Part shown: piece after piece, positions 42,226-51,381 of the stretch | Numbering within the stretch: position 1 is the stretch's first letter | Layout of the letters: each line of letters opens with the position of its first letter | Source: Acetilactobacillus jinshanensis_A | GTDB taxonomy: Bacteria > Bacillota > Bacilli > Lactobacillales > Lactobacillaceae | Direction: 5' to 3' | Length of the DNA: 64,000 bases | Assembly (NCBI GenBank): GCA_043289735.1 | Contig: CP171343.1 | Span: 186,001 to 250,000 of the forward strand | The notes under the pieces: model-generated | The model's database searches: none | The model's input: the letters and a program-made list of their open reading frames with translations, nothing else | Told to the model about the DNA's origin: nothing | Translations under genes and position numbers: made by a program

Positions 42226-44487
42226 TTGGCTAAAAGTAAAATTTTAAGCGGACTTAATTCTAAACAAAGAGAAGCGGTTTTATGCACTAAAGGACCGTTA
42301 CTGATTATGGCCGGTGCCGGTAGTGGTAAGACCCGGGTTCTGACCCGACGGATTGCCTATTTAATTAGGGAATGCGGTGTTAACCCATGGAACGTTTTAG
42401 CGATTACGTTTACTAATAAGGCCGCTCGTGAAATGCGGGATCGGGTTACTAAACTTTTGAATGGTCATAGTCGTGGCGTTTGGGTCTCGACGTTTCATGC
42501 CCTGTGCATGCGAATTTTACGGTTGAACGCCGAACGAATTAATTATAGCCGGGCTTTCACGATTGCGGGACCTAGTGAACAACGAACGTTAGTTAAGCAT
42601 ATTTTAACCCGGGATTTAAACGTCGATCCGAAGCGGGTTAATCCCCGGGCCGTTTTATCGTCCATTTCGATGGCTAAAAATAATTTGCAGACCGCTGCTG
42701 AATATAAAGCAGTTCAGGATAAGGCCCATAATCCGTTTACGAAGACCGTGGGTAAAGTTTATGCCCGTTATCAACAAGAGCTTCATCAGAATCAAGCGAT
42801 GGATTTTGACGATTTGATTATGCTAACCATTATTTTGTTTAAGAAATTTCCGGACGTTTTACGTTATTATCAAGAAAAATTCCGTTACGTTAGCGTCGAC
42901 GAATATCAAGATACGAACGAAGCTCAGTATCAGTTAATTCATTTATTGGGCCAGCGTTATCAAAACGTCTGTGTCGTTGGGGATGCCGATCAAAGTATTT
43001 ATGGCTGGCGAGGTGCCAACATGAATAATATCCTGGATTTTCAGGATGATTATCCCCATGCTCACGTCGTTTTACTGGAAGAAAATTATCGTTCGACCAA
43101 AAACATTTTGGATGCCGCTAATTCGGTAATTAAACATAACGAAGGCCGGAAGGATAAGAACTTATGGACCCGCAACCCGACGGGAGCCAAAGTTAGTTAT
43201 TATCGGGGTCAAAGTGCCGAAGATGAATCCCATTTCGTGGTCGCGAAGATTATTGAAGACGTTAAAAAGCATCACGCTTCATATAATGATTTTGCGATTC
43301 TTTACCGAACCAACGCCCAATCACGGGTGATTGAAGAAACGTTCCTGAAGTCGAACGTTCCTTACACCATTATCGGTGGGAATAAGTTTTATGATCGCAA
43401 AGAAATTCAGGATATTCTGGCTTATTTAACGTTATTAGCTAACCCGAGTGATTCCATAAGCTTACAGCGGATCATTAACGTTCCTAAACGGGGGATCGGT
43501 CAAGCTAGCGTTAGTAAGTTAACTGATTTTGCGAATGAAAATCACTGGAGTTTATTAGAAGCAACTCGTCATTTAGACTTAGCTAATCAGATTAGTACCC
43601 GTGCTAAAAATTCGATCGGTCGGTTTGGGACCCTGATCAGTAAGCTTCGTCAACAGATGCCTAAGTTGAACGTAACTGATCTTACTAAGCAAGTCCTTGA
43701 TAAAACGGGCTATTTACCCACCTTAAAAGCCTCTAATTCTTTAGAGGCTAAAGCCCGGATTGAAAATATTGAAGAATTTATATCGGTAACTCTGCAGTTC
43801 GACAAGAGTCATCACGAAGTTCCGTTAAAAGAACGGTTGACCAACTTTTTGGCTGATTTATCACTAGTTTCAGCTCAGGATGATGTTGATGATTCAAAGC
43901 CCCAGGTCACGTTAATGACCTTACACGCTGCGAAGGGGCTAGAATTTCCGGTCGTCTTCATTATCGGGATGGAAGAAGGTATTTTTCCGCTTGCCAGTGC
44001 CATGGGCAACCAATCTGAATTGGAAGAAGAACGCCGTTTAGCATACGTGGGGATTACTCGAGCTAAGAAGAAGCTGTATTTGACCAACGCTTATTCACGA
44101 ATGCTTTACGGTCGATTTCAGTCCAATCCACCGTCCCGGTTCGTTAAGGAAATTGATCCAAGTTTACTTCAAAAGATCGACGATGATCAGATCGGATCTG
44201 AACCCGGCTTTCGGAAGCATTACTTCAGAACGCCGTTTGATCGGCATCGGGACCGAATGGCTTTTAAGCAGCCGTACCGTTCTGCTAAGGTTGAAAAACC
44301 TAAAGAAACGGGCGCTGATCAAAAATCGTGGCACGTTGGCGATCGAGTTAAGCACCGTGCTTGGGGCGTCGGTACCGTAATTAAAGTTAACGGTCACGGT
44401 GAAGATATGGAATTAGATATCGCGTTTCCGGACCGCGGTATTAAACGTTTACTCGCCGCGTTTGCGCCGATTCATAAAGTTAAGTAA
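42226..44487 (+). CDS. pcrA: ATP-dependent DNA helicase PcrA
   Basis: PcrA is a UvrD-type superfamily 1A 3'-5' helicase used in repair, replication-transcription conflicts and plasmid replication. Motif I AGAGSGKT, motif II VDEYQDTN, QSIYGWRGA, motif V (TLHAAKGLEFPVVF) and VGITRAKK are present in order. The C-terminal tail carries a Tudor-like domain (VGDRVKHRAWGVGTVIKV) that binds RNA polymerase. It has 753 residues. The start is TTG at 42226. In relatives ligA follows pcrA, but here the next gene is camS. Confidence 0.96.
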   Translation: MAKSKILSGLNSKQREAVLCTKGPLLIMAGAGSGKTRVLTRRIAYLIRECGVNPWNVLAITFTNKAAREMRDRVTKLLNGHSRGVWVSTFHALCMRILRLNAERINYSRAFTIAGPSEQRTLVKHILTRDLNVDPKRVNPRAVLSSISMAKNNLQTAAEYKAVQDKAHNPFTKTVGKVYARYQQELHQNQAMDFDDLIMLTIILFKKFPDVLRYYQEKFRYVSVDEYQDTNEAQYQLIHLLGQRYQNVCVVGDADQSIYGWRGANMNNILDFQDDYPHAHVVLLEENYRSTKNILDAANSVIKHNEGRKDKNLWTRNPTGAKVSYYRGQSAEDESHFVVAKIIEDVKKHHASYNDFAILYRTNAQSRVIEETFLKSNVPYTIIGGNKFYDRKEIQDILAYLTLLANPSDSISLQRIINVPKRGIGQASVSKLTDFANENHWSLLEATRHLDLANQISTRAKNSIGRFGTLISKLRQQMPKLNVTDLTKQVLDKTGYLPTLKASNSLEAKARIENIEEFISVTLQFDKSHHEVPLKERLTNFLADLSLVSAQDDVDDSKPQVTLMTLHAAKGLEFPVVFIIGMEEGIFPLASAMGNQSELEEERRLAYVGITRAKKKLYLTNAYSRMLYGRFQSNPPSRFVKEIDPSLLQKIDDDQIGSEPGFRKHYFRTPFDRHRDRMAFKQPYRSAKVEKPKETGADQKSWHVGDRVKHRAWGVGTVIKVNGHGEDMELDIAFPDRGIKRLLAAFAPIHKVK

Positions 44488-44535
44488 AATATATTAAGAA
44501 AGTAGTTTTTCAATACGTTAATGGAGGTAATCGCT

Positions 44536-45639
44536 TTGAAAAAGCTAAAAGTGTTTTTAGCTATTGCCTCGAGTGCCTTAATTTTAGGTGGCTGTGGATT
44601 TGGCAATTTATCGTCGAATCCGTCATCTAATAATAGTACCCAATTGACGGGTCACGCTAATAATAATAGTTATCAAAGTGTGATTAAACACGGTCGTTAT
44701 TTAACCAGTAAATCCCGTGGGGTCGATGTTCAGCAGGATGCTAATCAGCTTAATTTAAAGAGCTTTGAAAACGGTCTGCTGGATCTTTCTAAGAAAGAAT
44801 TTCCGACTAATAAATACGTCTTTCAGGAAGGTCAGCATATTCCGACCAAGACGACCGAGCATTGGTTAGATCGGAAGAGTGAAAACTCACAAGGTCTAAA
44901 TCCTGCGGGTAAAAAGACTAAAGTTCCGCAGTATTTACAGCAAATGGATGAACAGGATTTTTTAACCCAGCACGGTCGACATTTGAAATTAAGTGGCATG
45001 ACCATCGGGTTAGGAATTAATTCCGTTTATTATTATAAGAAGAAACAATATGGACCTACTTACCATAAATCAATTAGTAACGCGACCGTTAAAAAAGAAG
45101 GTCGTGAAATTGGTGCAAAGGTCCTCAAGCGTTTACGTCGTCGAACGGGCTTGAAACACATTCCGATCGTAATCGGCTTGTATCGTCAAGCTTCTGATGA
45201 TAGTTTAGTGGGCGGTAATTTCTTCGATTATTCAGTTAATAAAGGCTCAAAAATTAGTGGCTGGAAACCGATTGACGAACGAAATTACGTTTTTCCGTCT
45301 AATAAAGGGAATAACGGTAGCCACGCCAATGATGCCAATGACTTTAGTAACTTTAAATCTCGAGTTCAGGACTTCTTCCCGAATTTGAGCGGTATTACTG
45401 CTCAAGCCCATTATATTAACGGTTCCCTAAGCGGAATGCACGTTAACATTACGACGCAGTTCTATAGTCAGACCGAAATTACGGCCTTTACTCAATATTT
45501 GCAGAGCGCTGCTAAGAAGTACTTACCAACCGGGGTTCCGATTGACATTACGGTTAAATCAACCGAAGGCGTTCAAAGTTTCTTAGCCCGTAAGAGTGGT
45601 AGTAAGAGCTTTTACGCCCACGTCTTTAATAGTTATTAA
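44536..45639 (+). CDS. camS: CamS family sex pheromone-like lipoprotein
   Basis: A signal peptide with the lipobox LGGC is visible (KKLKVFLAIASSALILGGCG), so the protein is lipid-anchored outside the membrane. The mature part, rich in Asn and Ser at first, carries the CamS domain (QDFFPNLSGITAQAHYING). The signal peptide of relatives can be processed to plasmid sex pheromone peptides; its role here is unknown. The start is TTG at 44536 behind GGAGG. The ATG at 44521 overlaps that ribosome site. It lies between pcrA and gatC as in related genomes. Confidence 0.92.
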   Translation: MKKLKVFLAIASSALILGGCGFGNLSSNPSSNNSTQLTGHANNNSYQSVIKHGRYLTSKSRGVDVQQDANQLNLKSFENGLLDLSKKEFPTNKYVFQEGQHIPTKTTEHWLDRKSENSQGLNPAGKKTKVPQYLQQMDEQDFLTQHGRHLKLSGMTIGLGINSVYYYKKKQYGPTYHKSISNATVKKEGREIGAKVLKRLRRRTGLKHIPIVIGLYRQASDDSLVGGNFFDYSVNKGSKISGWKPIDERNYVFPSNKGNNGSHANDANDFSNFKSRVQDFFPNLSGITAQAHYINGSLSGMHVNITTQFYSQTEITAFTQYLQSAAKKYLPTGVPIDITVKSTEGVQSFLARKSGSKSFYAHVFNSY

Positions 45640-45684
45640 ATCGATAGATATGATCCATAATTAAAATGAAAGAAGGAAATCGGT

Positions 45685-45999
45685 ATGGCTCAAAAAATTA
45701 ACGATCAAGAAGTTCAAAAGGTTGCTCATTTAGCTAAATTAAACTTTAGCGCTAAACAATTACCTTACTTTACTAAACAAATTAAAAACATCATGAAGAT
45801 GTTTAAGACTTTAAATCAGGTTGACACCAGTCATGTTAAGCCGACGTATAGCGTAACCGATCAGCTCGATGTTACCCGTCCTGACGTTCCGGAAGACTGG
45901 GGCGAACGGAGCGCATTGTTAATGAACGCCCCTAAAATTGCCGATGGCTTTATTAAAGTACCGGTAATCGTTAAGCAGCAGAAGAACGAACGAAAGTGA
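45685..45999 (+). CDS. gatC: Asp-tRNA(Asn)/Glu-tRNA(Gln) amidotransferase subunit C
   Basis: GatC is the small stabilising subunit of GatCAB, which turns misacylated Glu-tRNA-Gln and Asp-tRNA-Asn into the correct amide forms. It has 104 residues: VQKVAHLAKLNFSAKQLPYF and VKPTYSVTDQLDVTRPDVPED. AAGGAAA precedes the ATG. It is the first gene of gatCAB. Confidence 0.96.
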   Translation: MAQKINDQEVQKVAHLAKLNFSAKQLPYFTKQIKNIMKMFKTLNQVDTSHVKPTYSVTDQLDVTRPDVPEDWGERSALLMNAPKIADGFIKVPVIVKQQKNERK

Positions 46000-46009
46000 G
46001 GATTTGCTC

Positions 46010-47476
46010 ATGAATTTCTTAAATCAAAGTTTAACCAGTGTTCATCAAAAACTGGTTAACGGTGATATTTCAGCTGAAGACCTAACCCGTCAAACTTTAG
46101 CTAATATTAAGAAAACTGAACCGGAATTAAAGGCTTTTATTACCGTTAATGGGGATAAAGCGATTAAACGCGCTCAAGAAATTGATAAAAAGGGAATCGA
46201 TCCCAAGAATTTATTAAGCGGAATTCCGGTGGCGATTAAGGATTTAATTTTGACGAAAGGCGTTAAGACCACGGCCGCATCTAAGATGCTGGCTAATTTC
46301 AACCCGATTTTTGACGCCACCGTTATTAAGAAATTAAAGAAGGCCGGTAGTATCGATGTCGGTAAAACTAACTTAGATGAATTTGCCATGGGTAGTTCGA
46401 CCGAAAATTCCGCTTTTAAGATTACTCATAACGCTTGGGATCATAAGAAAGTTCCCGGTGGTTCATCCGGTGGATCTGCCGTTGCGGTTGCCAGTGGTGA
46501 TGTTTTAGCCGCCTTAGGTACCGATACCGGGGGCTCGATTCGTCAACCCGCGGCCTTTAACGGAATCGTGGGGATGAAGCCCACGTACGGTCGAGTTTCT
46601 CGATGGGGCATCATCGCTTTTGCATCCAGTATGGATCAGGTGGGTCCGATGACCCGTAACGTTTTTGATAACGCCGTTATGCTTAACGTCATTTCCGGTC
46701 ATGATCAACATGATCTGACCAGTTCTGATAAGAAAGTTCCTGACTTTACTAAGGGAATTAAAGACGGTGTCAAAGGTTTACGGATTGCCGTTCCGAAAGA
46801 ATACATAGCTAAAGGAATTGCTCCGTCCGTTAAGAAAGCCATTCAGAACGCCGTTAAGGTTTATAAGAAGTTAGGCGCTACCGTTGATATGGTGTCCTTG
46901 CCGCACACTAAGTACGGGGTGGCTGCCTATTATATCTTGGCTTCTAGTGAAGCTTCATCTAATTTGCAGCGTTATGACGGGATTCGTTACGGCTATCGAG
47001 CACCCGACGCTAAGAATTTACAGCAGCTATACATTAAGAGCCGTTCCGAAGGCTTTGGTGATGAAGTTAAGCGTCGGATCATGCTAGGAACTTTCTGCTT
47101 GTCAGCTGGTTACGTTGACGCTTACTTTAAGAAAGCTGCTCGAGTAAGAACCTTGATCATTGATGACTTTAAGAAAGTTTATCAGAATCATGACGTTATT
47201 TTAGCACCGACCGATACGACGCCAGCTTTTGATATTGGTGCTAAAGTTTCGGATCCCATTAAAATGTATATGAACGATGTTTTAACGATTCCGGTTAACC
47301 TAGCTGGTTTACCGAGTATGTCGATTCCGGATGGCTTTAGTAAAGAAGGCCTCCCGGTCGGAATGCAATTAATCGGTCGTCCGTTTGATGAACAAACGAT
47401 TTACCGAACGGGTTATGCTTTTGAACAGAATACTGATTTTCATAAACGAGTACCGAAAATGGGAGGCAATAACTAA
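46010..47476 (+). CDS. gatA: Asp-tRNA(Asn)/Glu-tRNA(Gln) amidotransferase subunit A
   Basis: GatA is the glutaminase of the amidase-signature family. The Ser-cisSer-Lys triad regions are present: PVAIKDLI (Lys) and GGSSGGSAVAVASGD with GTDTGGSIRQPAAFNG (both serines). It has 488 residues. The ATG at 46010 follows TGAGGA and is preferred to the TTG at 46004. Its stop overlaps the gatB start. Confidence 0.97.
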   Translation: MNFLNQSLTSVHQKLVNGDISAEDLTRQTLANIKKTEPELKAFITVNGDKAIKRAQEIDKKGIDPKNLLSGIPVAIKDLILTKGVKTTAASKMLANFNPIFDATVIKKLKKAGSIDVGKTNLDEFAMGSSTENSAFKITHNAWDHKKVPGGSSGGSAVAVASGDVLAALGTDTGGSIRQPAAFNGIVGMKPTYGRVSRWGIIAFASSMDQVGPMTRNVFDNAVMLNVISGHDQHDLTSSDKKVPDFTKGIKDGVKGLRIAVPKEYIAKGIAPSVKKAIQNAVKVYKKLGATVDMVSLPHTKYGVAAYYILASSEASSNLQRYDGIRYGYRAPDAKNLQQLYIKSRSEGFGDEVKRRIMLGTFCLSAGYVDAYFKKAARVRTLIIDDFKKVYQNHDVILAPTDTTPAFDIGAKVSDPIKMYMNDVLTIPVNLAGLPSMSIPDGFSKEGLPVGMQLIGRPFDEQTIYRTGYAFEQNTDFHKRVPKMGGNN

Positions 47477-48900
47477 TGAATTTCAAAACTAATATCGGTC
47501 TAGAAACCCATTTTGAATTAAACACTAAATCGAAGATCTTTAGTCCGGCTCCTGTTAAATATGGTGATGAAGTTAACAAAGATACCAACGTTATTGATTG
47601 GGCTTATCCAGGAACTTTACCAACCGTTAACCGCCAAGTGGTTGCCGACGGTGTTAAAGCCGCCCTTGCTTTGCACGCTACGATTGATCATCATCCGCGT
47701 TTTGACCGAAAGAACTATTTCTATCCAGATAACCCGAAGGCTTATCAAATTACTCAGTTTGATAAGCCGACCGCTCGGAACGGTTATTTAATGGTTAAAA
47801 GTGGCGGCAAAAAGTATAAGATTCGGATTCATGAAATGCACATCGAAGAAGATGCCGGTAAAAACAGTCACGGAATTAAATACTCTTTTGTTGATTTAAA
47901 CCGACAGGGAACACCGTTATTTGAAATCGTTTCCGAGCCGGATATTCCATCACCGCAGGTGGCTTATGATTATATTAAGACTTTACGTAAAGTAATCATG
48001 TTTACCGGAATTTCAAACGCCAAAATGGAACAAGGTAACGTTCGTGCCGATACCAACGTTTCGATTCATCCGATTGGCAGTAAGAAATTAGGTCCGCGTG
48101 CTGAAATGAAGAACGTTAGTTCGTTTAATTACATTCGAATGGCTGCTAGTTACGAACGGAAGCGTCAAGAACGGGTCTTAATGTCCGGTGGTAAGATTAA
48201 GCCGCAGACTCGTCGTTTAGATGAAGCTAACGGTAAGACCTATCTAGAACGTTATAAGCAGAGTAATGATGAATATCGTTACTTCCCTGAACCGGATATT
48301 CCGCCGTTAACCATTTCTGATGCATGGATTAATAAGATCAAGAAACACATGCCAGAAATGCCGGCGAGCCGTGAGCATCGTTATCTTCATGACTTTGGCT
48401 TAACTAAAGAAGACGTTGCGGTCTTGACCGAGACTAAACAGATGTCAGATTTCTTTGACCAGACCGTTAAGTTAGGCGCTAAGCCGAAGATGGTCGCTAA
48501 CTACTTGCAGGATAACGTTAGTTCTTATTTAAACAGTAAGCAGATTGAAATTCAGGATACTAAGTTAACGCCGAAGAACGTTGCGGCTTTACTTCAGTTA
48601 ATTGATAAGAACGTTATTTCAACTAAGATTGCTAAGAAGGTCTTTAAGAAAGCGGTTATTCCAGGTAAAGATCCTAAAGCTTACGTTAAGGCTAACGGCA
48701 TGGTTCAGTTATCCGATCCTAATAAGTTAGAAAACTTGGTTAAGAGCGTTATGCAGAAGAATCAGCAGTCCGTTACTGATTATCGTAACGGTAAGGACCG
48801 TGCTAAAGGTTTCTTAGTTGGTCAAGTTATGAAGATCACCCGTGGTAAAGCTAATCCGCAAATGGTTAGTAAGATGCTTGACGAAGCCTTAAATAAATAA
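47476..48900 (+). CDS. gatB: Asp-tRNA(Asn)/Glu-tRNA(Gln) amidotransferase subunit B
   Basis: GatB binds and activates the misacylated tRNA. The kinase-like domain is intact (NIGLETHFELNTKSKIF, NRQGTPLFEIVSEPD, GNVRADTNVSIHP), then the helical and YqeY-like tail (FLVGQVMKITRGKANPQMV). It has 474 residues. The ATG shares its first base with the gatA stop TAA, with GGGAGG upstream. Confidence 0.97.
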   Translation: MNFKTNIGLETHFELNTKSKIFSPAPVKYGDEVNKDTNVIDWAYPGTLPTVNRQVVADGVKAALALHATIDHHPRFDRKNYFYPDNPKAYQITQFDKPTARNGYLMVKSGGKKYKIRIHEMHIEEDAGKNSHGIKYSFVDLNRQGTPLFEIVSEPDIPSPQVAYDYIKTLRKVIMFTGISNAKMEQGNVRADTNVSIHPIGSKKLGPRAEMKNVSSFNYIRMAASYERKRQERVLMSGGKIKPQTRRLDEANGKTYLERYKQSNDEYRYFPEPDIPPLTISDAWINKIKKHMPEMPASREHRYLHDFGLTKEDVAVLTETKQMSDFFDQTVKLGAKPKMVANYLQDNVSSYLNSKQIEIQDTKLTPKNVAALLQLIDKNVISTKIAKKVFKKAVIPGKDPKAYVKANGMVQLSDPNKLENLVKSVMQKNQQSVTDYRNGKDRAKGFLVGQVMKITRGKANPQMVSKMLDEALNK

Positions 48901-48911
48901 GGAGTTTGATT

Positions 48912-49925
48912 ATGCGCAAACGAGCACGAGTTATTTATAACCCCAGTTCCGGTCGGGAAATTTTAAAATCTAAAATGATTGACATTTTAGGGGTCTTTGA
49001 AAAAGCTGGTTACGAAACCAGTGCTTTTGCCACCACTCCGAAGCCTAATTCAGCTAAGAACGAAGCGTTCCGTGCTGCTAAAGAAGGCTTTGATTTAGTG
49101 GTTGCCGCCGGTGGTGACGGGACCATTAACGAAGTGGTTAACGGATTAGCACCGCTGAAGGATCGGCCTAAAATGGCGATCATTCCCGGCGGAACCACTA
49201 ATGATTTTGCGCGTGCGCTTCGGATTCCGCGAAACGATCCGGTTGCCGCGGCTAAAGTCGTTTTAAAGAACGAAACCTTTAAGATGGACATTGGTCAGGC
49301 TAACCAGAATTATTTCGTTAACATTGCCGGCGGCGGCCTTTTGACGGAATTGACCTATGACGTACCGTCCGATTTGAAGACCGTTTTTGGTTACTTAGCT
49401 TATCTGGTTAAGGGCGCTGAACTTTTGCCGCGGATTAAACCGATTCAAATGGATTTAAAGTACGACGGCGGTCATTTTAAGGGCCAGGCTTCCATGTTCT
49501 TACTGGCGATGACGAATTCCATCGGTGGTCTGGAACGGGTCGTTCCGAACGCTTCGTTAGATGATGGTAAATTTACGTTGATTATCGTTAAGACCAGTAA
49601 TCTGTTGCAGATTATTCAGTTGTTGACCGAAGCCATGAATGGTAAGCATCTTAATGATCCGCGAATTATTCTTCAGAAAACTAGTCAGTTAGTTGCGAAG
49701 CCGATTAATAATAAAATGGAGATTAATCTAGACGGTGAGTACGGCGGTAACGCCCCGATGACTTTTAAGAATCTAAAGCAGCATATTGAAATCTACGCAA
49801 ACGTTGATCAAATGCCTCAGCACGCTTTAGTCGGCAAACGTATAAAGTACCACGCTAAATCAGATAAAACGAAAATAAATGAAAAGCGTTTTTTAAAACG
49901 TGTTAATCATTTATTTAAGTTATGA
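48912..49925 (+). CDS. dgkB: Diacylglycerol kinase DgkB/YegS family
   Basis: This soluble lipid kinase returns diacylglycerol, released during lipoteichoic acid synthesis, to phosphatidic acid. The nucleotide loop AAGGDGTINEVVNG and the second GGTTNDFARAL motif are present, with the C-terminal beta-sandwich domain. It has 337 residues. The ATG at 48912 lies seven bases after GGAG. It has the same position after gatB as in B. subtilis and lactobacilli. Confidence 0.93.
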   Translation: MRKRARVIYNPSSGREILKSKMIDILGVFEKAGYETSAFATTPKPNSAKNEAFRAAKEGFDLVVAAGGDGTINEVVNGLAPLKDRPKMAIIPGGTTNDFARALRIPRNDPVAAAKVVLKNETFKMDIGQANQNYFVNIAGGGLLTELTYDVPSDLKTVFGYLAYLVKGAELLPRIKPIQMDLKYDGGHFKGQASMFLLAMTNSIGGLERVVPNASLDDGKFTLIIVKTSNLLQIIQLLTEAMNGKHLNDPRIILQKTSQLVAKPINNKMEINLDGEYGGNAPMTFKNLKQHIEIYANVDQMPQHALVGKRIKYHAKSDKTKINEKRFLKRVNHLFKL

Positions 49926-49947
49926 AATAATAATTAGTTGATTTATG

Positions 49948-49983
49948 AAATTTTGTCGCTTAATTCAACGGCAAAATTTTTGT
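49948..49983 (+). terminator. Terminator after dgkB
   Basis: AAATTTTGTCG pairs with CGGCAAAATTT, followed by TTTG. It probably ends the pcrA-to-dgkB transcript, or partly reads on to rlmD. Confidence 0.65.
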
Positions 49984-50004
49984 TTATACTAGGGTGAAAC
50001 ACTT

Positions 50005-51372
50005 ATGAAAGTTAAAGCACCGGTTCAGCAAGGTAAAACTTATCAAGTTAAAATCGTTAATTTAACTTATCAGGGTCTAGGTGTCGGAATCTTTCATGAT
50101 TTTCCGATTTTTATTAATAATGCATTACCGGGTGAAAAAGTTTTAACTCGTGTAATTCGGGTCAAGCGCCACTTTAGTTTTGGTAAAGTCTTGAAATTTT
50201 ATAAAAAGAGTCCGGATCGGGTTCAGTTAGTTGATAAAAAATATCTACAGACGGGGATTGCGCCGTTGGAACATTTAAAGTATTCGGCCCAATTAAAATT
50301 TAAGCATGATCAGGTCGCCGAATTATTTAAAAAAGCGGGCTTAAAAGTTCAAATCAAACCGACGATCGGGATGAAAAAACCTTATCAGTATCGAAATAAG
50401 GCTCAAATTCCGGTTAAGCTGATCAAAGGACGATTAGAGACCGGTTTTTATCGACGGCATTCTCATTATTTGGTCCCGATTACCGATTTTTATATTCAGG
50501 ATCCGAAGATTGACCAAACGATTCTTGTGGTTAGGAACGTTTTACGGAAATATCATATTGTGCCGTATAACGAACGAACCCATCGTGGAGTGATCCGAAA
50601 CGTAATGGTTCGACGGGGTCGAAGTTCCCATCAGATTATGGTGGGCTTGGTCACCCGGACTAAGCAACTGCCTCATGCCCCAGAAATTACAAAAGCGATT
50701 CACCATAAGCTACCCGAAGTTAAGAGCATTATTCATAACGTTAACTTACGCGATAATAACGTCCTTTTAGGTCGTCAAAATCGGCTTCTATACGGGAAAC
50801 CGTATATTGATGACCAGTTAATGGGCTTAACGTTTAGAATCTCTTTGAACGCTTTTTATCAGGTTAATCCGGTTCAGACCGAAAAGCTGTACTCAGTTGC
50901 GATTAAAGAAGCTCAGTTAAAGCCTAATCAAATTGCGATTGACGCCTATTGTGGAATCGGGACCATTTCATTATCGATTGCGAAATACGTTAAACGGGTT
51001 TACGGGGTTGAAATCGTTCCGCAGGCGATTCGGGACGCTAAAGTCAACGCTAAATTAAATCACATTGATAACGTTAAGTTCGTTGCTAACCGTGCCGAAG
51101 ATCAGATGCCGTTATGGGTCAAGCACGGAATCCGTCCCGACGTTATTTTCGTGGATCCGCCGCGGAAGGGACTTGCGGCTTCTTTTATTAAAAGCGCCGC
51201 TTCGGTTAAGCCGAAACGGATCGTTTACATTTCCTGTAAGCCGGCTACGTTGGTTCGTGACGTTCGTCGGTTTAATAAATTAGGTTATCACGTGGTTCAA
51301 CCCGTTCAGCCGGTTGACCAGTTTCCGCAGACGGTTCAAATTGAATCGGTGACCGTTTTAGAACGGGAATAA
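50005..51372 (+). CDS. rlmD: 23S rRNA (uracil-C5)-methyltransferase RlmD/RlmCD type, lacking Fe-S cysteines
   Basis: The TRAM domain comes first (KVKIVNLTYQGLGVGIF). The SAM-dependent methyltransferase part follows: FRISLNAFYQVNP, DAYCGIGTISLSIAK, VDPPRKGL and the catalytic cysteine in ISCKPATLVRD, ending FPQTVQIESVTVLE. It methylates U1939, and in B. subtilis also U747. The E. coli enzyme has four cysteines for a [4Fe-4S] cluster between these domains. Here the corresponding stretch (LVDKKYLQTGIAPLEHLKYS, ITDFYIQDPKID) has none. It has 455 residues, and the start is ATG at 50005. Confidence 0.92.
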   Translation: MKVKAPVQQGKTYQVKIVNLTYQGLGVGIFHDFPIFINNALPGEKVLTRVIRVKRHFSFGKVLKFYKKSPDRVQLVDKKYLQTGIAPLEHLKYSAQLKFKHDQVAELFKKAGLKVQIKPTIGMKKPYQYRNKAQIPVKLIKGRLETGFYRRHSHYLVPITDFYIQDPKIDQTILVVRNVLRKYHIVPYNERTHRGVIRNVMVRRGRSSHQIMVGLVTRTKQLPHAPEITKAIHHKLPEVKSIIHNVNLRDNNVLLGRQNRLLYGKPYIDDQLMGLTFRISLNAFYQVNPVQTEKLYSVAIKEAQLKPNQIAIDAYCGIGTISLSIAKYVKRVYGVEIVPQAIRDAKVNAKLNHIDNVKFVANRAEDQMPLWVKHGIRPDVIFVDPPRKGLAASFIKSAASVKPKRIVYISCKPATLVRDVRRFNKLGYHVVQPVQPVDQFPQTVQIESVTVLERE

Positions 51373-51381
51373 TTTTGTAAA

